Shown: positions 9,914 to 22,413, counted from the first letter of the stretch. The stretch: 64,000 bases of DNA from Leptobrachium leishanense (GCA_009667805.1 CM019065.1:18872611-18936610); one strand, 5' to 3'. A program made the numbers and translations. Notes: generated by a model from the letters alone, not told the origin.

Positions 9914-10690
9914 GACATGAAATAATGAAACAAAATAACGAAACAAAACAAATTGACAGAAATAATTATTTTATTTTGCCTGAAATCCTTTCTAAATACG
10001 ATGAAACAAAAGAAAACTGATTTTCTGTGCTAACATCGACAACAACATGTGGAAAGAAAGGTGAGGTCAGTCACAGTCAGCGATAGCTACTTAAAGCTGT
10101 TTGCATAGAAAAGCGTCAATTCACTATAGAACAATGTCTTACAATAAACATAAAATGTTGTTTAGTATACAAGCCCCTTTCTGGGCATTCTGTTACAAAA
10201 ATAGCATGTGTTTTATTTATTATTTGTTGCAAAATAATCAACAGAATATTTATTAGGCAATTCTGGAACGAAATAAGGAAACGAAACGCACAAAGAAATA
10301 TATTTTGTTTCGCCTGAAATCGTTACCGAATAAAACAAAACTAAACTACCCCCCCCTCCTGCACACATCTAAAACAACATCCAGAAAGACTGATGAGGTT
10401 TTAGCTCAGGGCAGCTGATAGTGCCCCTGGAGTGCCTGCCTTTAGATGAGTTGTATGCTCTGGATGGCGGTTTTAGCAGCAGAGTAATTAGAAGTGGATA
10501 TCCTGGCTGCGGGTCCCCCGGTGTATCTTGGTATTTTTATAATAGTATATTTAAATTTATTTATTTTAACAAAATAAAGTTTTTTTAATCTTTATTTTAA
10601 TCATTTATATTAATAATTTATTTTAGTATTTAAACTGTAATAATTTAATTAATATATATGTAGCATATATTCATTTTTGAGTTTTACTGT
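9914..10690. other. Intergenic, includes right copy of the direct repeat (10092-10262)
   Basis: AT-rich, no gene. The only structure is the second copy of the repeat described at 6655-6823. Confidence 0.5.
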
Positions 10691-11870
10691 TAGAGTTGTC
10701 TGTGATACGCTGAATTGATACACTGTACATTACTTTGCATTTTATTGAAGTGGATTATTTGATACACTCATTCAGACTCTGCATTACTGTGAGTTTTATT
10801 GCTGTGGAGCTCTGATACATACATACACAGGACAGTGGAGGGGGACTCTAAACTGGTGACCTGAATAGGGCCCCATGGTATCTTTATTCCAGCTCTGGTG
10901 TGTGTGCATGTCTGCCTGATGTATCTGTATGTGTGTGCGCCTTTCTACACACCGCACATTACTGTGAGTTTTATTGCTGTGGAGCTCTGTGATATGCTCA
11001 TACACACTGCACATTCCTGTGGAGCTCTGTGATGCCCTCATACACACCACACATTACTGTGGAGCTCTGTGATGCCCTCATACACACCACACATTACTGT
11101 GGAGCTCTGTGATGCCCTCATACACACCACACATTACTGTGGAGCTCTGTGATGCCCTCATACACACCACACATTACTGTGGAGCTCTGTGATGCCCTCA
11201 TACACACCACACATTACTGTGGAGCTCTGTGATGCCCTCATACACACCACACATTACTGTGGAGCTCTGTGATGCCCTCATACACACCACACATTACTGT
11301 GGAGCTCTGTGATGCCCTCATACACACCACACATTACTGTGGAGCTCTGTGATGCCCTCATACACACCACACATTACTGTGGAGCTCTGTGATGCCCTCA
11401 TACACACCACACATTACTGTGGAGCTCTGTGATGCCCTCATACACACTGCACATTATTGCAGAGCTCTGTGATACCCTGATACACACCGCACATTACTGT
11501 GGAGCTCTGTGATACCCTCATATACACCACACATTACTGTGGAGTTCTAAGATACCCTCATAAACACTGCACATTACCGTGGAGTTCTCTGATACCCTCA
11601 TAAACGCTGCACATTATTGTGGAGTTCTAAGATACCCTCATAAACACTTCACATTACTGTAGAATTCTGATACCCTCATAAACAATGCACATTACTGTGG
11701 AGCTCTGTGACACCCTCATAAACACTGCACATTACTGTGGAGCTCAGTGACACCCTCATAAACACTGCACATTACTGTGGAGCTCAGTGACACCCTCATA
11801 AACGCTGCACATTACTGTAGAGCTCTGTGACACCCTCATAAACGCTGCACATTACTGTGGAGCTCTGTGA
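10690..11870. repeat. 40-bp tandem array
   Basis: Unit 'acattactgtggagctctgt' plus 'gatgccctcatacacaccac'. About ten central copies (11041-11440) are identical; flanking copies are diverged. The array is interrupted by LINE A and resumes at about 13576-13640. Confidence 0.93.
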
Positions 11871-13381
11871 CACCCTATGGACCTGATCAAATACCAGCAA
11901 TGCTGCTGAAAATCAGTGCGCCAGCAATTGCAAATCCTGTCGCAACCCTAATAAATGAATCACTGGCAACTGGATACATACCCAAACTCTGGAAGACTGC
12001 GAGAGTGGTACCTATCCATAAAAGTGGTGACAGTACTTTGGTATCCAACTACCGTCCAATATCGTTGCTCCCTGTAGTGTCAAAAATCTTGGAAAAATGT
12101 GTTTACACACAATTACGTGATTACTATCAATATTGGAACTACTTAACCCCGGATCAATCAGGCTTTCATCCAAATCACTCAACTACAACCGCCCTTTTAA
12201 AAGTTTGTAATGATATCCAAGCTGGGATGGAACAAGGAAACCTAACTGGAGCCATCTTCCTTGATTTTGCCAAGGCCTTTGACACAGTAGACCATGGCAT
12301 CTTGTTAGAAAAACTTAAAAACTCTGGCATTGGTGATCGCACGCTAACCTGGTTTCAATCATATGTATCTGACCGATCGCAATATGTGTCCATTTCTGGC
12401 AGCTCCTCCCTCCCCCTCCCAGTCACGTGCGGTGTACCCCAAGGCTCGATACTCGGCCCCCTGCTATTCACAATATTCATAAATGATCTGCCCAACATCT
12501 GCAAAGCCTCAACTGTACATATGTACGCAGACGACACTGTGATCTATACCAGCAAACCAAATCTCCCGCAGCTGGAGGCCGTGCTGCAAGAACAATTCAC
12601 AGAGGTAGAAAAGTGGATCAAACAGAACAAACTTTTTTAAAATACTGACAAAACTGTAACGATGCTCTTTGGAACAAAACCTATACTACACAAATTGCAA
12701 AATCCCCATCTATGTGTTGGGACAAAATCAAATGGCACGCTGACCACAGTCACTTCTCTCAAATCTAGGTATGTGGCTGGACCCAAATCTCTCCTTTGGC
12801 CCCACATCGAAAAACTCTCATCTAAACTTTACCCCAAACTAGGTGCCCTGTACAGAAACAAATCCTGCCTGAGCCCCGCGGTAAGAAAGCAGATTGTACA
12901 ACAAATGCTTATGCCAGCTATTGATTACGGAGATGTAGTGTATGCAGCGGCCCCGCAAACACATCTTCAGAAACTTACTACATTGTATAACTCAGTATGC
13001 TGCTTTGTGCTACAATGTAACTACATGACCCACCATTGTGACATGTTAAAAGAGCTAAACTGGCCATCGCTAGAGTCTAAACGCACCCTTCACCTTTCCA
13101 GCCTGGTGTTTAAGAGCATTTCTGGGAAGCTGCCACCCTACCTGAATAGAATGCTTCCCCAAGCAGCTCCCTCATCCTATAACCTCCGATCCAGGACCAG
13201 CACCTTACTTGCAATACCACAATACAAAAAGACAGTGGCTCGGTCCTCATTTTCCTACAGAGCACCGCAAATATGGAATAACCTCCCAGACACTATCAAA
13301 TCTTCCCCCAGTCTTAAGTCACTCAAGAGCTCCTTACTAACATACCTCAATACAGAATGCACATGTAAACATGTAACCTAG
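11867..13381 (+). pseudogene. LINE A reverse transcriptase, broken
   Basis: The first open part (11867-12640) carries the RT palm: [48 protein letters not shown] and the catalytic MYADDT box. A TAA at 12638-12640 ends it (KQNKLF), and a frameshift around 12767 separates the rest (12662-13381), which encodes the thumb and C-terminus ending TECTCKHVT. The endonuclease and linker are missing through 5' truncation. It polymerises cDNA from RNA at a nicked target when intact; this copy cannot. Confidence 0.88.
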
Positions 13382-13575
13382 TGACTATTTCCTACATATT
13401 TATTTTCTGTTAATCTGTATATTTGTGTTGTTTTTTTTTTAATATCTTGCATTGTATTACTTTGTATTTCTGTAACTGTAACACTTCAATGTTCTTGAAC
13501 CCAGGACATGCTTGAAAACGAGAGAAATCTCGTTCCTGATAAAATCCTTTATAAATAAATCAATAAATAAATAAA
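11872..13575 (+). mobile_element. 5'-truncated non-LTR retrotransposon, LINE family A
   Basis: Starts within the reverse transcriptase domain and ends in an AATAAATAAATAAATAA tail. It is inserted in the 40-bp array, whose units resume immediately after. The 3' non-coding part (13382-13560) includes 'ggacatgcttgaaaacgaga' and 'aatctcgttcctgataaaat', features shared with the minus copy at 30671-37760. The clade is probably CR1/L2/Rex1-like. Confidence 0.85.
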
Positions 13576-13640
13576 TAAACACTGCACATTACTGTGGAGC
13601 TCTGTGACACCCATACAACACTGCACATGCCCATAGAGAT
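13576..13640. repeat. Remainder of the 40-bp array
   Basis: 'actgcacattactgtggagc' continues the array interrupted by LINE A. Confidence 0.8.
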
Positions 13641-13653
13641 CTTAATCCATCCC

Positions 13654-13681
13654 TAGATAGATAGATAGATAGATAGATAGG
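13654..13681. repeat. (GATA)n microsatellite
   Basis: About seven perfect tagatagata repeats. Confidence 0.95.
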
Positions 13682-13689
13682 GGATAGAC

Positions 13690-14626
13690 AGACAGAAAGA
13701 TAATGGATAAATGATATGCATTAAGTCCTTGAATACAGGAAACATCCAGGAGAAAGTGGCTATTGACCAAATACTGTATACTCACAAACCTACACAAACT
13801 TTATCTCATTGCAACATTATAAACTGTCCCTAAGGACTTCGTCTGTGATTGGTTAATTATAAACTCCATCTGTTCTAACATCTGAAATCCCTTAAGTCCA
13901 TTTAACAGCACATAAAAACCTCATGGAAATTGCATCAGGCCAGTTCGTATCGATGCCTCACACAGACACAGCTCTGCGGTTGGTAGGCCTAAAAGTGAGC
14001 GATAATACCCAGAACCTTCTTGTGTCGCTGAGAGAGCCCTTTGTCGCATTCGATGGTAGGAAGAAGGTTTGCGCTTGCGAGTGATCTGAAAACTCAAAGT
14101 CTTTAGGATTAATACCAGAGCTTAGATCTCTATCTTCTTAATCCAGTTTCCATGTGCATGAGATGATTTGTGGGTCTCAGTGGACAGATTCCCCTGATTT
14201 CTTGGAGTATGCAGTGCCTCTGTGTTACTGGTAGACTTCTAAGTTCAAGAGTGTGGAGATAAGTCATGTTTAAATCAGATGTGATGGTGCATTGTGTGTC
14301 AACACTAAACCTCTACCATAGTTCCGGTCCTGCAGGTCTATTCCCAGTCAATCGTTGAGCACAGACACAATAGTACCACCATGCTCATGAGCATCAGAAT
14401 CACATAGGACCTGCATTTGCTATGGGTTACTAAAAGTCCATTGTGTTGACTAAGGGAAGATATTGTCTGTTGTGCTCATGATGTCCATGTCCCACGTCTT
14501 TGTGAGGTTTTGTATGTCCACCAACACAGAAGAATTGGTTTGGTCACCTGAGTCCTCCACCACAAGTTATCCTGAACGGCTCTAACAAAAGAGGACAATA
14601 CAGTGAGTGGTCAAAGCCATAACACG
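13690..14626 (+). other. Upstream region of the complete V2R
   Basis: No TE termini and no long frame. It should contain the promoter and 5' UTR, but I see no convincing TATA or initiator, so none is annotated. Confidence 0.4.
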
Positions 14627-14868
14627 ATGAAGGGATCTTTAAGCACAACCATCTTTCTGCTCCTCTTCTGGGGGCTTCCAGGTATGTTCGATGTCAAGGT
14701 ATTTCCAGTCAATTGGTCAAACCCAACCTGCCAAACGCCACCACACTCTGTCACGGGAAAAGTGAGCCGACCTGGAGATTTTTCTATTGGAGGGACTTTT
14801 TTAATTCACGTGGAGAAAGTCTACAGTCAAATGCATTACAGGATCAAACCAGAGCTCAGATGCCAGAC
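14627..14868 (+). CDS. V2R exon 1: signal peptide and start of the ligand domain
   Basis: ATG at 14627 gives [19 protein letters not shown], a clean signal peptide. The later motif GDFSIGG is the usual V2R exon 1 signature. Splice donor is GTAAGT right after the last base. It ends in phase 2; the split codon is completed by the first base of exon 2 (Thr). Confidence 0.9.
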
Positions 14869-17800
14869 GTAAGTGAAAATATCCGGCCTGACCCCTTCAT
14901 AGCTAAGCTCATTTTCACCAATTTATCCCATCAGTTTTAAAGTCATGTTTTATTGTAGTACCCAGACAAATCGTATATTTTTTTTCTCAGTGGGTTCAGG
15001 AGATTCAAAATATGTCATTACTATGTGAATGCATCTTGTCTTGGTAGAACATTATAAGAAAAAGTGTCAGAGCTGTAAACATTTCCATTCAGATTTTTCA
15101 ATTGCATACAGCGTGTGATTTATTTTTACATATTTTATCATCCAAAAATTTGTGGTTATATATGCTATAGGGTTTGGTTTTTCTAATAAAAAAAAATCAG
15201 AAATTGAGTACTTCAAAACTACCGTTAGGTGTCTTGCCCAAGGACACTTACTAGAGAAGTGCTCTTGCTGTGATCGAACCTTTGTCTTCACAGTTATAGA
15301 GCAGTGATGTTACCTCTACTCCATCCAGCCAGTACTTATACATGGTCACATTTGGTATCAATGGAAAGGTCAGGCTCTGGCCTTTCCAATGGTTGCTCGG
15401 TTGACCATGTCGGGTGTAAAGAATGGAGGTGCACGGGCCCAAATTTCACTGGAAGATAAAAATTTTTTTACCTAACGCATAGGTTTTTTTTTTTTTACAA
15501 TAAGGCAGTTGAATTCTCTGCCTGTTGAGGTGGTTGGGTCAGAGTCTTTACAGACCTTTTAAAGAATAACTGGTTGACTTCCTGCTAAAACTTAATATTA
15601 AGGGTTATAATATTTAATATGTGGGTAAAACTGCTTGATCCATGGATAATTCTGATGCCATTTGAGATCAAGAAGGGATTTTTACCTAGTATGTTGCATA
15701 TTTGGCGAGCGCTTCAGACTGGGTTTTTTGCCTTCTTTTTGGTCAATAGCAGAAACTGAGGTGGGTATGGGTGAAATCGATGGACACGAAGCTTTTATCA
15801 GCCTGTGTGTAATGTAAGCTGCTGTTGTTACACACATATCACAGGGTTAAATAATATATTTTGTATTTTAGAAGACATTTTTCTAGACAATTCCCTTTTG
15901 ATAGCATGATAATTCTAACACATTGAATGGAGAATACCAAAAACGGCACACTAAAACTATACACTAGTCTTAAATCAAAATGAACCTTTCCCCAGTTATG
16001 TCCTTAGGTATAATATGTTGTCGTTCCTCTAGGTTTGAATTTGAATATTACCAGAGAATGCAAGCTCTAATATTTTCCGTGGAAGAAATAAACTCGAGGT
16101 TGGACCTCCTCCCCAACATCACTTTGGGTTTCCTGATTTACGACACGTGTGCTGCATTGAGACGGACAGTTGAAGGGGCGCTCTGGATGCTTTCAGGAGG
16201 AGGGGAAATTATCCCCAATTACCAATGTCAAGAGGAAACACGACTAGCTTGTATCATCAGTTATACTGGATCCGCTCGTTCCATCATAATGACCCAAATA
16301 TTGGACCTCTACAGATACCCACAGGTAGGTGAAATGCCGAACCTTAAAGGGAGACTGGATTGAATATAGAGTTCCATTTTTTTGCCCCTAAATAATTGGG
16401 CAGATACTGCAGACAGCCCTTCCAATTATTTTTTATTTGGTAAGGGTATTTTCATTATTACCTTTTCTACTTCGCCGCACAACCTGGAAGTCCCTGAAGC
16501 TTTTCTCTGCAATTTGTGCTCCTACTACGCAACTCGCAAAGTTCCGTACGCAAGTTCCATAGCGCCTGCGCAGAATCTTGGATCGAAGCTGCACACGCAT
16601 GCACAGTTGCAATCAATTGGCTGCCTATCTGAGAACGCTCACTTTCATGGGTGGTTTCAGAGGGTGGCCTCGGCCACTCTCTGCATTCTGACATCACTAG
16701 TGACCGGCAGCCACAAACGTCAAAAATCCCAGCTGTTGGTGTGACGTGTAGGCGTGGTGGAGGAAACTCGTCCACTTCACCCAGTGGTTTCACCTGATCG
16801 GGGGAAGAAGAGGGGACACTCCTCACATCCTGACCATTTTAAAACTATAAAGTGGTCAGGGTGAGTAGAGTGTCCCTTTAATACCATAATATGAACACAT
16901 AATACACTATATTATTATTATTATTATTCTTTATTTATAAAGCGCCAGCATATTCCGCAGCGCTGTACAATAAGCACAGTATAGACAGGGTTACAATACA
17001 TTGAACAACATCTGACAAACAGTACAGGAGGAGATGAGGGCCCTATTCCCGTAGGAACTCACAATCTGGGAGGGTTGGGGTTGGAAACAGGAGGAGAGGA
17101 CTGCAAGGTGAGAGTGATTGATGGTTGCGTCAGTGAATTGGGTGGTAGGCTTGTCATGGAACGGACATAGGGGCTCTGACCAGCGAGCCCCAGAACTAAC
17201 AGCCTGGGACATTTCAAAGACCTTTTTCTTTATTTCAGACTCTTTCGGTTTTGCGTGTTGAAATGAACAGTTATACCTTTTCTAGATGTGGTTTTATTGG
17301 TGTGATGTATTACCATGTATCCTGTATTGTATGAGTGTGGATTCAGATGTGTATTTGTGTGATGCATTTAAAGGTATTATATTTCCCCTTGGTTGCTAGG
17401 AGTGAAAGGCTGTGTTGAAATTCAATTGTATGCTAATTTCTGTGTACATTAGCTCTGTGTGTGTGTGTGTAATCTGATGATGCAAGCATGCCATTGTATG
17501 TAAATTGAGTTCCCATTCAAGCCTGGGCATGTCTCCTTTGTGTGTGAGATGTTTAAATGCGTGTCCCATTTTGAGCAAAGAGTCAGTTCAACTGCGTTTG
17601 ACTTGAAGCATACAGCCCCGTTTGGTGTCGTCATTTCATCGCTAAAATCACAGTGCAGGAGACACTTTGCGGTCTCCTAGCTCCCCACTACGCAGAACGG
17701 GTCAACTTAATTCGGCAGCACCATCTCGCCAAGTAACGCCAGGGTCATCTCAGGCCGCTCGAGACGCCGAGTGCCGTGACACTCGGTAGTCGGGCCTGAC

Positions 17801-20800
17801 GCCATCAAGAGGGGGTCGGATTGGAGCACACCCGCAGACGGATAACACCTCATTCCGTCACAAGGCTTCCCTAAATAGGAACGTTTTAAGGGAGCGTTTG
17901 AAGGAAGAGAAATTAGGGGAAAGTCTGACCGTACGAGGGAGAGCGTTCCAGAGAATGGGGGCTGCGCGTGAGAAGTCCTGCAGTCTATTATTATTATTAT
18001 TATTCTTTATTTATAAAGCGCCAGCATATTCCGCAGCGCTGTACAATAAGCACAGTATAGACAGGGTTACAATATATTGAACAACATTTGAGAAACAGTA
18101 CAGGAGGAGATGAGGGCCCTATTCCCGTAGGAACTCACAATCTGGGAGGGTTGGGGTTGGAAACAGGAGGAGAGGACTGCAAGGTGAGAGTGATTGATGG
18201 TTGCGTCAGTGAGTTGGGTGGTAGGCTTCCCTAAATAGGAACGTTTTAAGGGAGCGTTTGAAGGAAGAGAATATTGCCAAAAGTATTCGCTCACGTATCC
18301 AAATAATCAGAATCAGTTGTTCCAATCACTTCCATGGCCACAGGTGTATAAAATCAAGCACCTAGGCATGCAGACTGTTTTTACAAACATTTGTGAAAGA
18401 ATGGGTCGCTCTCAAGAGCTCAGTGATTTCCAGTGTGGAACTGTGATAGGATGCTGCCTGTGCAACAAATCCAGTCGTGAAATTTCCTCGCTCCTAAATA
18501 TTCCAGTCACCTGTCAGCTGTATTATAAGAACGTGGAAGTGTTTGGGAACGACAGCAACTCAGCCACGAAGTGGTAGCCCACGTAAACTGACGGAGCGGG
18601 GTCAGCGGATGCTGAGGCACATAGTGCGAGGAGGTCGCCAACTTTCTGCAGAGTCAATCACTACACACCTCCAAACTTCATCTGGCCTTCAGATCAGCTC
18701 AAGAACAGTGTGCAGAGAGCTTCATGGAATGTATTTCCATGGCCGAGCAGCTGCATCCAAGCCATACATCACCAAGTGCAATGCAAAGTGTCGGATGCAG
18801 TGGTGTAAAGCACGCTGCCACTGGACTCTAGAGCAGTGAAGACGCATTCTCTGGAGTGACAAATTGTGCTTCTCCATCTGGCAATCTGATGGACGAGTCT
18901 GGGTTTGGCGGTTGCCAGGAGAACTGTACTTGTCTGACTGCATTGTGCCAAGTGTAAAGTTTGGAGGGGGGATTATGGAGTGGGGTTGTTTTTCAGGAGC
19001 TGGGCTTGGCCCCTTAGTTCCAATGAAAGGAACTCTGAATGCTTCAGCATACCAAGACATTTTGGACAATTCCTTGCTCCCAACTCTGTGGGAACAGTTT
19101 GGAGCTGGCCCCTTCCTCTTCCAACATGACTGTGCACCAGTGCAAAAAGCAAGGTACATAAAGACATAGATGACAGAGTCTGGTGTGGATGAACTTGACT
19201 GGCCTGCACAGAGTCCTGACCTAAACCCAATAGAACACCTTTGGGATGAATTAGAGCGGAGACTGAGAGCCAGGCCTTCTTGTCCAACATCAGTGTGTGA
19301 CCTCACAAATGTGCTTCTGGAAGAATGGTCGAAAATTCCCATAAACACACTCCTAAACCTTGTGGACAGCCTTCCCAGAAGAGTTGAAGCTGTTATAGCT
19401 GCAAAGGGTGGACCAACGTCATATTGAAACCTATGGATTAGGAATGGGATGTCCCTTAAATCCATATCCTAGTCAAGGCAGGTGAGCGAATACTTTTGGC
19501 AATATAGTGTATGTTCATGAGCCAATGCATGAACAATACAAATCCGACACATGTAGAATCCATAGACTGCAGGTGAGAGAACAACAAGGAATCCCAGGCG
19601 ACTTCTGATTTCCATTCTGCAGCACATGAATTATACATGTTGCAGGGCAGCACTTTTCCCTGCCTTGCTGCAGGGCAGCACTTTTCCCTGCCTTGCTCAC
19701 CCCTCTGCATGAAATAGCAATATGTGTCCAGGAAAACATGGCCAATCTGGCAACCCTACTGGAAACTCGTAGACAATCCCAGTTTACTTATTCAGTACAT
19801 TTATTTGCTGTCTTCTTATGTTCTATAGAGCTCGGTGATTGAAGGTGTGTGACGTGTGTCTTGTTTCTGTTTCTATGTTGTTAACAGCTCAGTTATTTTT
19901 CAACAAGCCCGGTCCTTGGTAGCATGAACCAGTTGTCTTCAGTTTCTGGCAGTGAGGCTCAGTATCGAGGGCTGGCTCAACTTGTCACATATTTTGGTTG
20001 GTCATGGATCGGTCTCTTGGCCACTGATGATGATTATGGTGTCCAGTTGGTTAAGAAGGAGATAATTACATCTGGAGCTTGTGTGGCATTTGTTGAGAAA
20101 ATTTTGACCGGCCATCCAAAAAGAAATGCACCAAATATCGTCAAAGTCATCAAGAAGTCTGTCATCAACGTTGTGATAGTATTGTCATCTCCGTTTGATT
20201 TTCTGTATGTGGTGGAAGAATTGATTAGCCAAAATGTGACAGGAAAGACATGGGTGGCCGGCGAATCTTGGTCGACGTCTGCTTTACTCTTAAAGGAAAG
20301 GTTCCAACAAGTTTTGGGTGGTACCATTGGCTTCGCAAACCACGGTGGCCAAATGCCAGGATTCGCAGAGTATCTCAACAGTCTTCACCCATCCAATCAC
20401 CTGAATGATGGCTTTGTCAATGAGTTTTGGGAGAAAGTCTTCTCTTGTACCTGGAACGAAAAAGATGATAGTAACACAACTCGGAAATGTACAGGTAGAG
20501 AAAACCTTAAGACCTCGTTAATCAAAGCAGACCTTAGGATTACATTCAACGTCTACACTTGCGTTTATGCCATAGCGTGGGCCTTACAGAGTCTACTTCA
20601 GTGCAAGCCTGGACGAGGACCATTCCGCCATGGAGCTTGTGCTGATATCTCTTCTCTCCAACCTTGGCAAGTAAGTTATGACTGCTTAGTGTGTATTTTA
20701 TCAATGTAATTACCAGGCATTTTATAACCACATTTTCTATCTTCTTCAAGGTACATCATTATGTCAAAAATGTCAATTACCATGCCAGCGATGGAACACA

Positions 20801-22413
20801 CATTTTTTTCAATGACAAAGGGAATTCTCCGGCAATTTATGGTATTTTGAACTGGCAGTTGGAGGCCACACAAAATCTGAAGCAAGTCCTGGTTGGAATT
20901 TATAATTCAAGTGCCCCACCTGAACATGCTCTGAAGATGGACAATGCGGCTATTAGATGGAATCAGGGGGATGCACAGGTGCATTACCACAATGTTTTAC
21001 ACAGGTAGAATACACACTGCTTCCTACATTATACACTAAAGAATTGCTCAATGGCTAGTCAGCACTTTATTCCCTTGCACAATCAAGAGAGTCAATGTGC
21101 ACAATTCAATAGTTCACTATAAAATGGGAACACTAACCTGCAGATTTTCCCCAGCACTAGCTGAGCACCTCCCCGCGATTATCACAACACTCTCTCAACT
21201 CTCATCTCTCAATAACTAGATTTGTTTTATCTAAATAAATGGCAGCCGATCTCATGATTCTGGACGTAATCGACTTCATGCTAATAAATCTTAATTTTAT
21301 TTCTGGTCGTTCTTAGGTTCCATATTCCAAATGCAGCTCCAGTTGTCCTTCAGGGTTTCAGAAGGTCATAATACCTGGGAAACCTGCCTGCTGCTACGAA
21401 TGTCTTCCGTGTCCTAGTGGGAAAATCTCAAATCAAACAGGTAATGCCATTCAGCTTTTTATTACGGATCCACCAACTTTAATATACAAAGCTAAAAGTG
21501 CCTCTTTTTTGCAGATGCTGTGGAGTGTGATCAATGTTCTTGGGACATGTGGCCAAATCCACAAAAGGATAGATGCATACCACGGGCCATTGAATTTCTC
21601 TCCTATGAAGATCCACTGGGTGTCAGTTTAGCAGCAATGGCACTTTTCTCTTGCACGTTCCCTCTTTGCATTCTTGTGATCTTCCTCTGCCACAAGACAA
21701 CTCCCATTGTCAGGGCCAACAATTGGTCCCTCAGTTGCCTCCTCTTGATGTCCCTTTCTCTATGCTTTCTTTGTGCCCTGGCCTTCATCGGTTACCCCCA
21801 AACCGGGATATGCTTGATACGTCAAGTGGTATTCGGCATGGTATTCGCACTCTGCATCTCCTGTGTTCTAGCAAAGACCATTATTGTTGTAATCGTCTTC
21901 AATGCCACCAAACCAGGCACATGGATAAGAAAATATTCAGGGGTCTCAATCTCATACTATGTCATGGGATCTTGTGTCTTCATTCAGTTGTTGATCTGTG
22001 TGGTGTGGCTGTCATGTTTCCCTCCTTTCCCAGAATATGACAATCAGACGAAATCTGGAATCCTTGTCATTAGCTGCAATGAAGGTTCGACAACTGCATT
22101 CTGGTGCATGGTGGGATATCTTGGCCTCTTGGCAGCACTCAGCTTCATTGTTGCCTTTTTGGCCAGGAGACTTCCAGACAGCTTCAACGAGGCCAAGTTC
22201 ATCACATTCAGCATGCTGGCCTTCCTCAGCGTCTGGGTGTCCTTTGTACCAGCTTATCTCAGTGCCCGTGGTAAGAACACGGTGGCCATGGAGATCTTTG
22301 CCATCCTTTCCTCCAGTTGGGCTGTGGTCATCTGTATCTTTGTGCCAAAATGCTTCATCATATTGTTCCGACCCAACATGAACTCTAGGGAGCAACTCAT
22401 GAAGAAAACCTAA
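14627..22413 (+). CDS. Vomeronasal type-2 receptor, complete six-exon gene (855 aa)
   Basis: Exons: 14627-14868, 16033-16324, 19888-20670, 20751-20978, 21317-21440, 21515-22413. All introns are GT-AG, and the sum is 2568 nt, exactly 856 codons with the stop. Domains are a signal peptide (residues 1 to about 20), bilobed ligand-binding domain (about 30-515), nine-cysteine domain (about 516-565) and seven-helix domain (about 590-840). Class C receptors of this family bind peptides or amino acids at the dendritic surface of vomeronasal neurons and signal through G proteins. The exon plan, with a 124-nt exon 5, is the classic V2R one. No stop, frameshift or broken splice site was found, so it looks functional. 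Alternatives are a calcium-sensing-receptor-like label, often given to amphibian V2Rs. Intron 2 (3563 nt) is filled with TEs. Confidence 0.93.
14869..16032 (+). other. V2R intron 1, with a LINE-like 3' fragment at 15225-15335
   Basis: Mostly unique AT-rich DNA. The stretch from 'gtcttgcccaaggacactta' to 'gcagtgatgttacctctact' matches 61660-61765, which lies next to the LINE A 3' end there. Confidence 0.6.
16033..16324 (+). CDS. V2R exon 2: ligand domain, lobe 1
   Basis: 292 nt, acceptor CTCTAG, donor GTAGGT. Contains [20 protein letters not shown] and the ISYTGSARS segment, which aligns with the amino-acid-binding TGS motif of class C receptors. Ends in phase 0. Confidence 0.92.
16348..16877. 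mobile_element. MITE with TTAA duplication, Kolobok- or piggyBac-like
   Basis: TTAA at 16344-16347 and 16878-16881. Ends are AGGGAGACT and AGAGTGTCCCT, inverse copies with one mismatch. Non-coding, in V2R intron 2. Confidence 0.65.
16911..17986 (-). mobile_element. LINE family B, 3' fragment split by a solo LTR
   Basis: Minus-strand LINE end: TTATT repeat, 'tttataaagcgccagcatat', 3' UTR, then the C-terminal codons ([23 protein letters not shown]). Matches 32572-32930. The two halves (16911-17151 and 17868-17986) are joined by removing the LTR and one 5-bp duplication. Confidence 0.8.
17152..17862. mobile_element. Solo LTR, 711 bp, TSD aggct
   Basis: Starts TGTCATGGAAC and ends ATTCCGTCACA, imperfect inverse ends with TG/CA. 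A perfect 5-bp duplication aggct (17147-17151 and 17863-17867) flanks it. The uninterrupted LINE B copy at 32800 shows the empty site 'ggtaggcttccctaaat'. Probably a Ty3/gypsy-type LTR. Confidence 0.82.
17987..18270 (-). mobile_element. Second LINE family B 3' fragment
   Basis: A new (ATT)n tail and 'tttataaagcgccagcatat' restart directly after the first fragment. It ends at the Tc1 boundary and does not resume after it. Confidence 0.78.
18271..19505 (+). mobile_element. Tc1-like transposon in V2R intron 2
   Basis: Terminal repeats 'atattgccaaaagtattcgc' at the left and its inverse at 19481-19505. About 1.24 kb. It encodes one broken transposase. Confidence 0.85.
18395..19427 (+). pseudogene. 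Tc1-like transposase, inactive
   Basis: Regions in order are [13 protein letters not shown] (helix-turn-helix N-terminus), a frameshift near 18540, [24 protein letters not shown] (first catalytic D, followed by K where E is usual), [11 protein letters not shown] (second D) and [15 protein letters not shown] (third acidic residue). TGA near 18838 and TAG near 19167 interrupt the frame. It would cut and paste its own TIRs at TA sites if intact. Confidence 0.85.
19641..19696. repeat. 28-bp perfect tandem duplication
   Basis: Two copies of a unit starting 'tgcagggcagcacttttccc'. The unit also holds a short hairpin (gcaggg/ccctgc). Confidence 0.9.
19888..20670 (+). CDS. V2R exon 3: main ligand-binding exon
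   Basis: 783 nt, acceptor GTTAACAG, donor GTAAGT. Begins [12 protein letters not shown] and includes [20 protein letters not shown], both hallmark V2R motifs, and ends at LQPWQ. Phase 0 at both ends. Confidence 0.95.
20751..20978 (+). CDS. V2R exon 4: end of ligand domain
   Basis: 228 nt, starting [11 protein letters not shown] and containing [19 protein letters not shown]. Acceptor CTTCAAG, donor GTGCAT (weak but GT). Phase 0 at both ends. Confidence 0.9.
21317..21440 (+). CDS. V2R exon 5: nine-cysteine domain
   Basis: Exactly 124 nt, the standard V2R length. Encodes [18 protein letters not shown], then [11 protein letters not shown]. This cysteine-rich linker couples ligand closure to the helices. 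Acceptor TTCTTAG, donor GTAATG, ends in phase 1. Confidence 0.95.
21515..22413 (+). CDS. V2R exon 6: seven-transmembrane domain
   Basis: 899 nt from acceptor TTTTGCAG to TAA at 22411-22413. Completes the cysteine domain ([10 protein letters not shown]), then seven hydrophobic helices, ending REQLMKKT. Nearly identical to 1-798. Confidence 0.95.

Noticed and set aside
13690..14626. V2R promoter elements
   Set aside because: Only weak AT-rich stretches; no defensible TATA or initiator.
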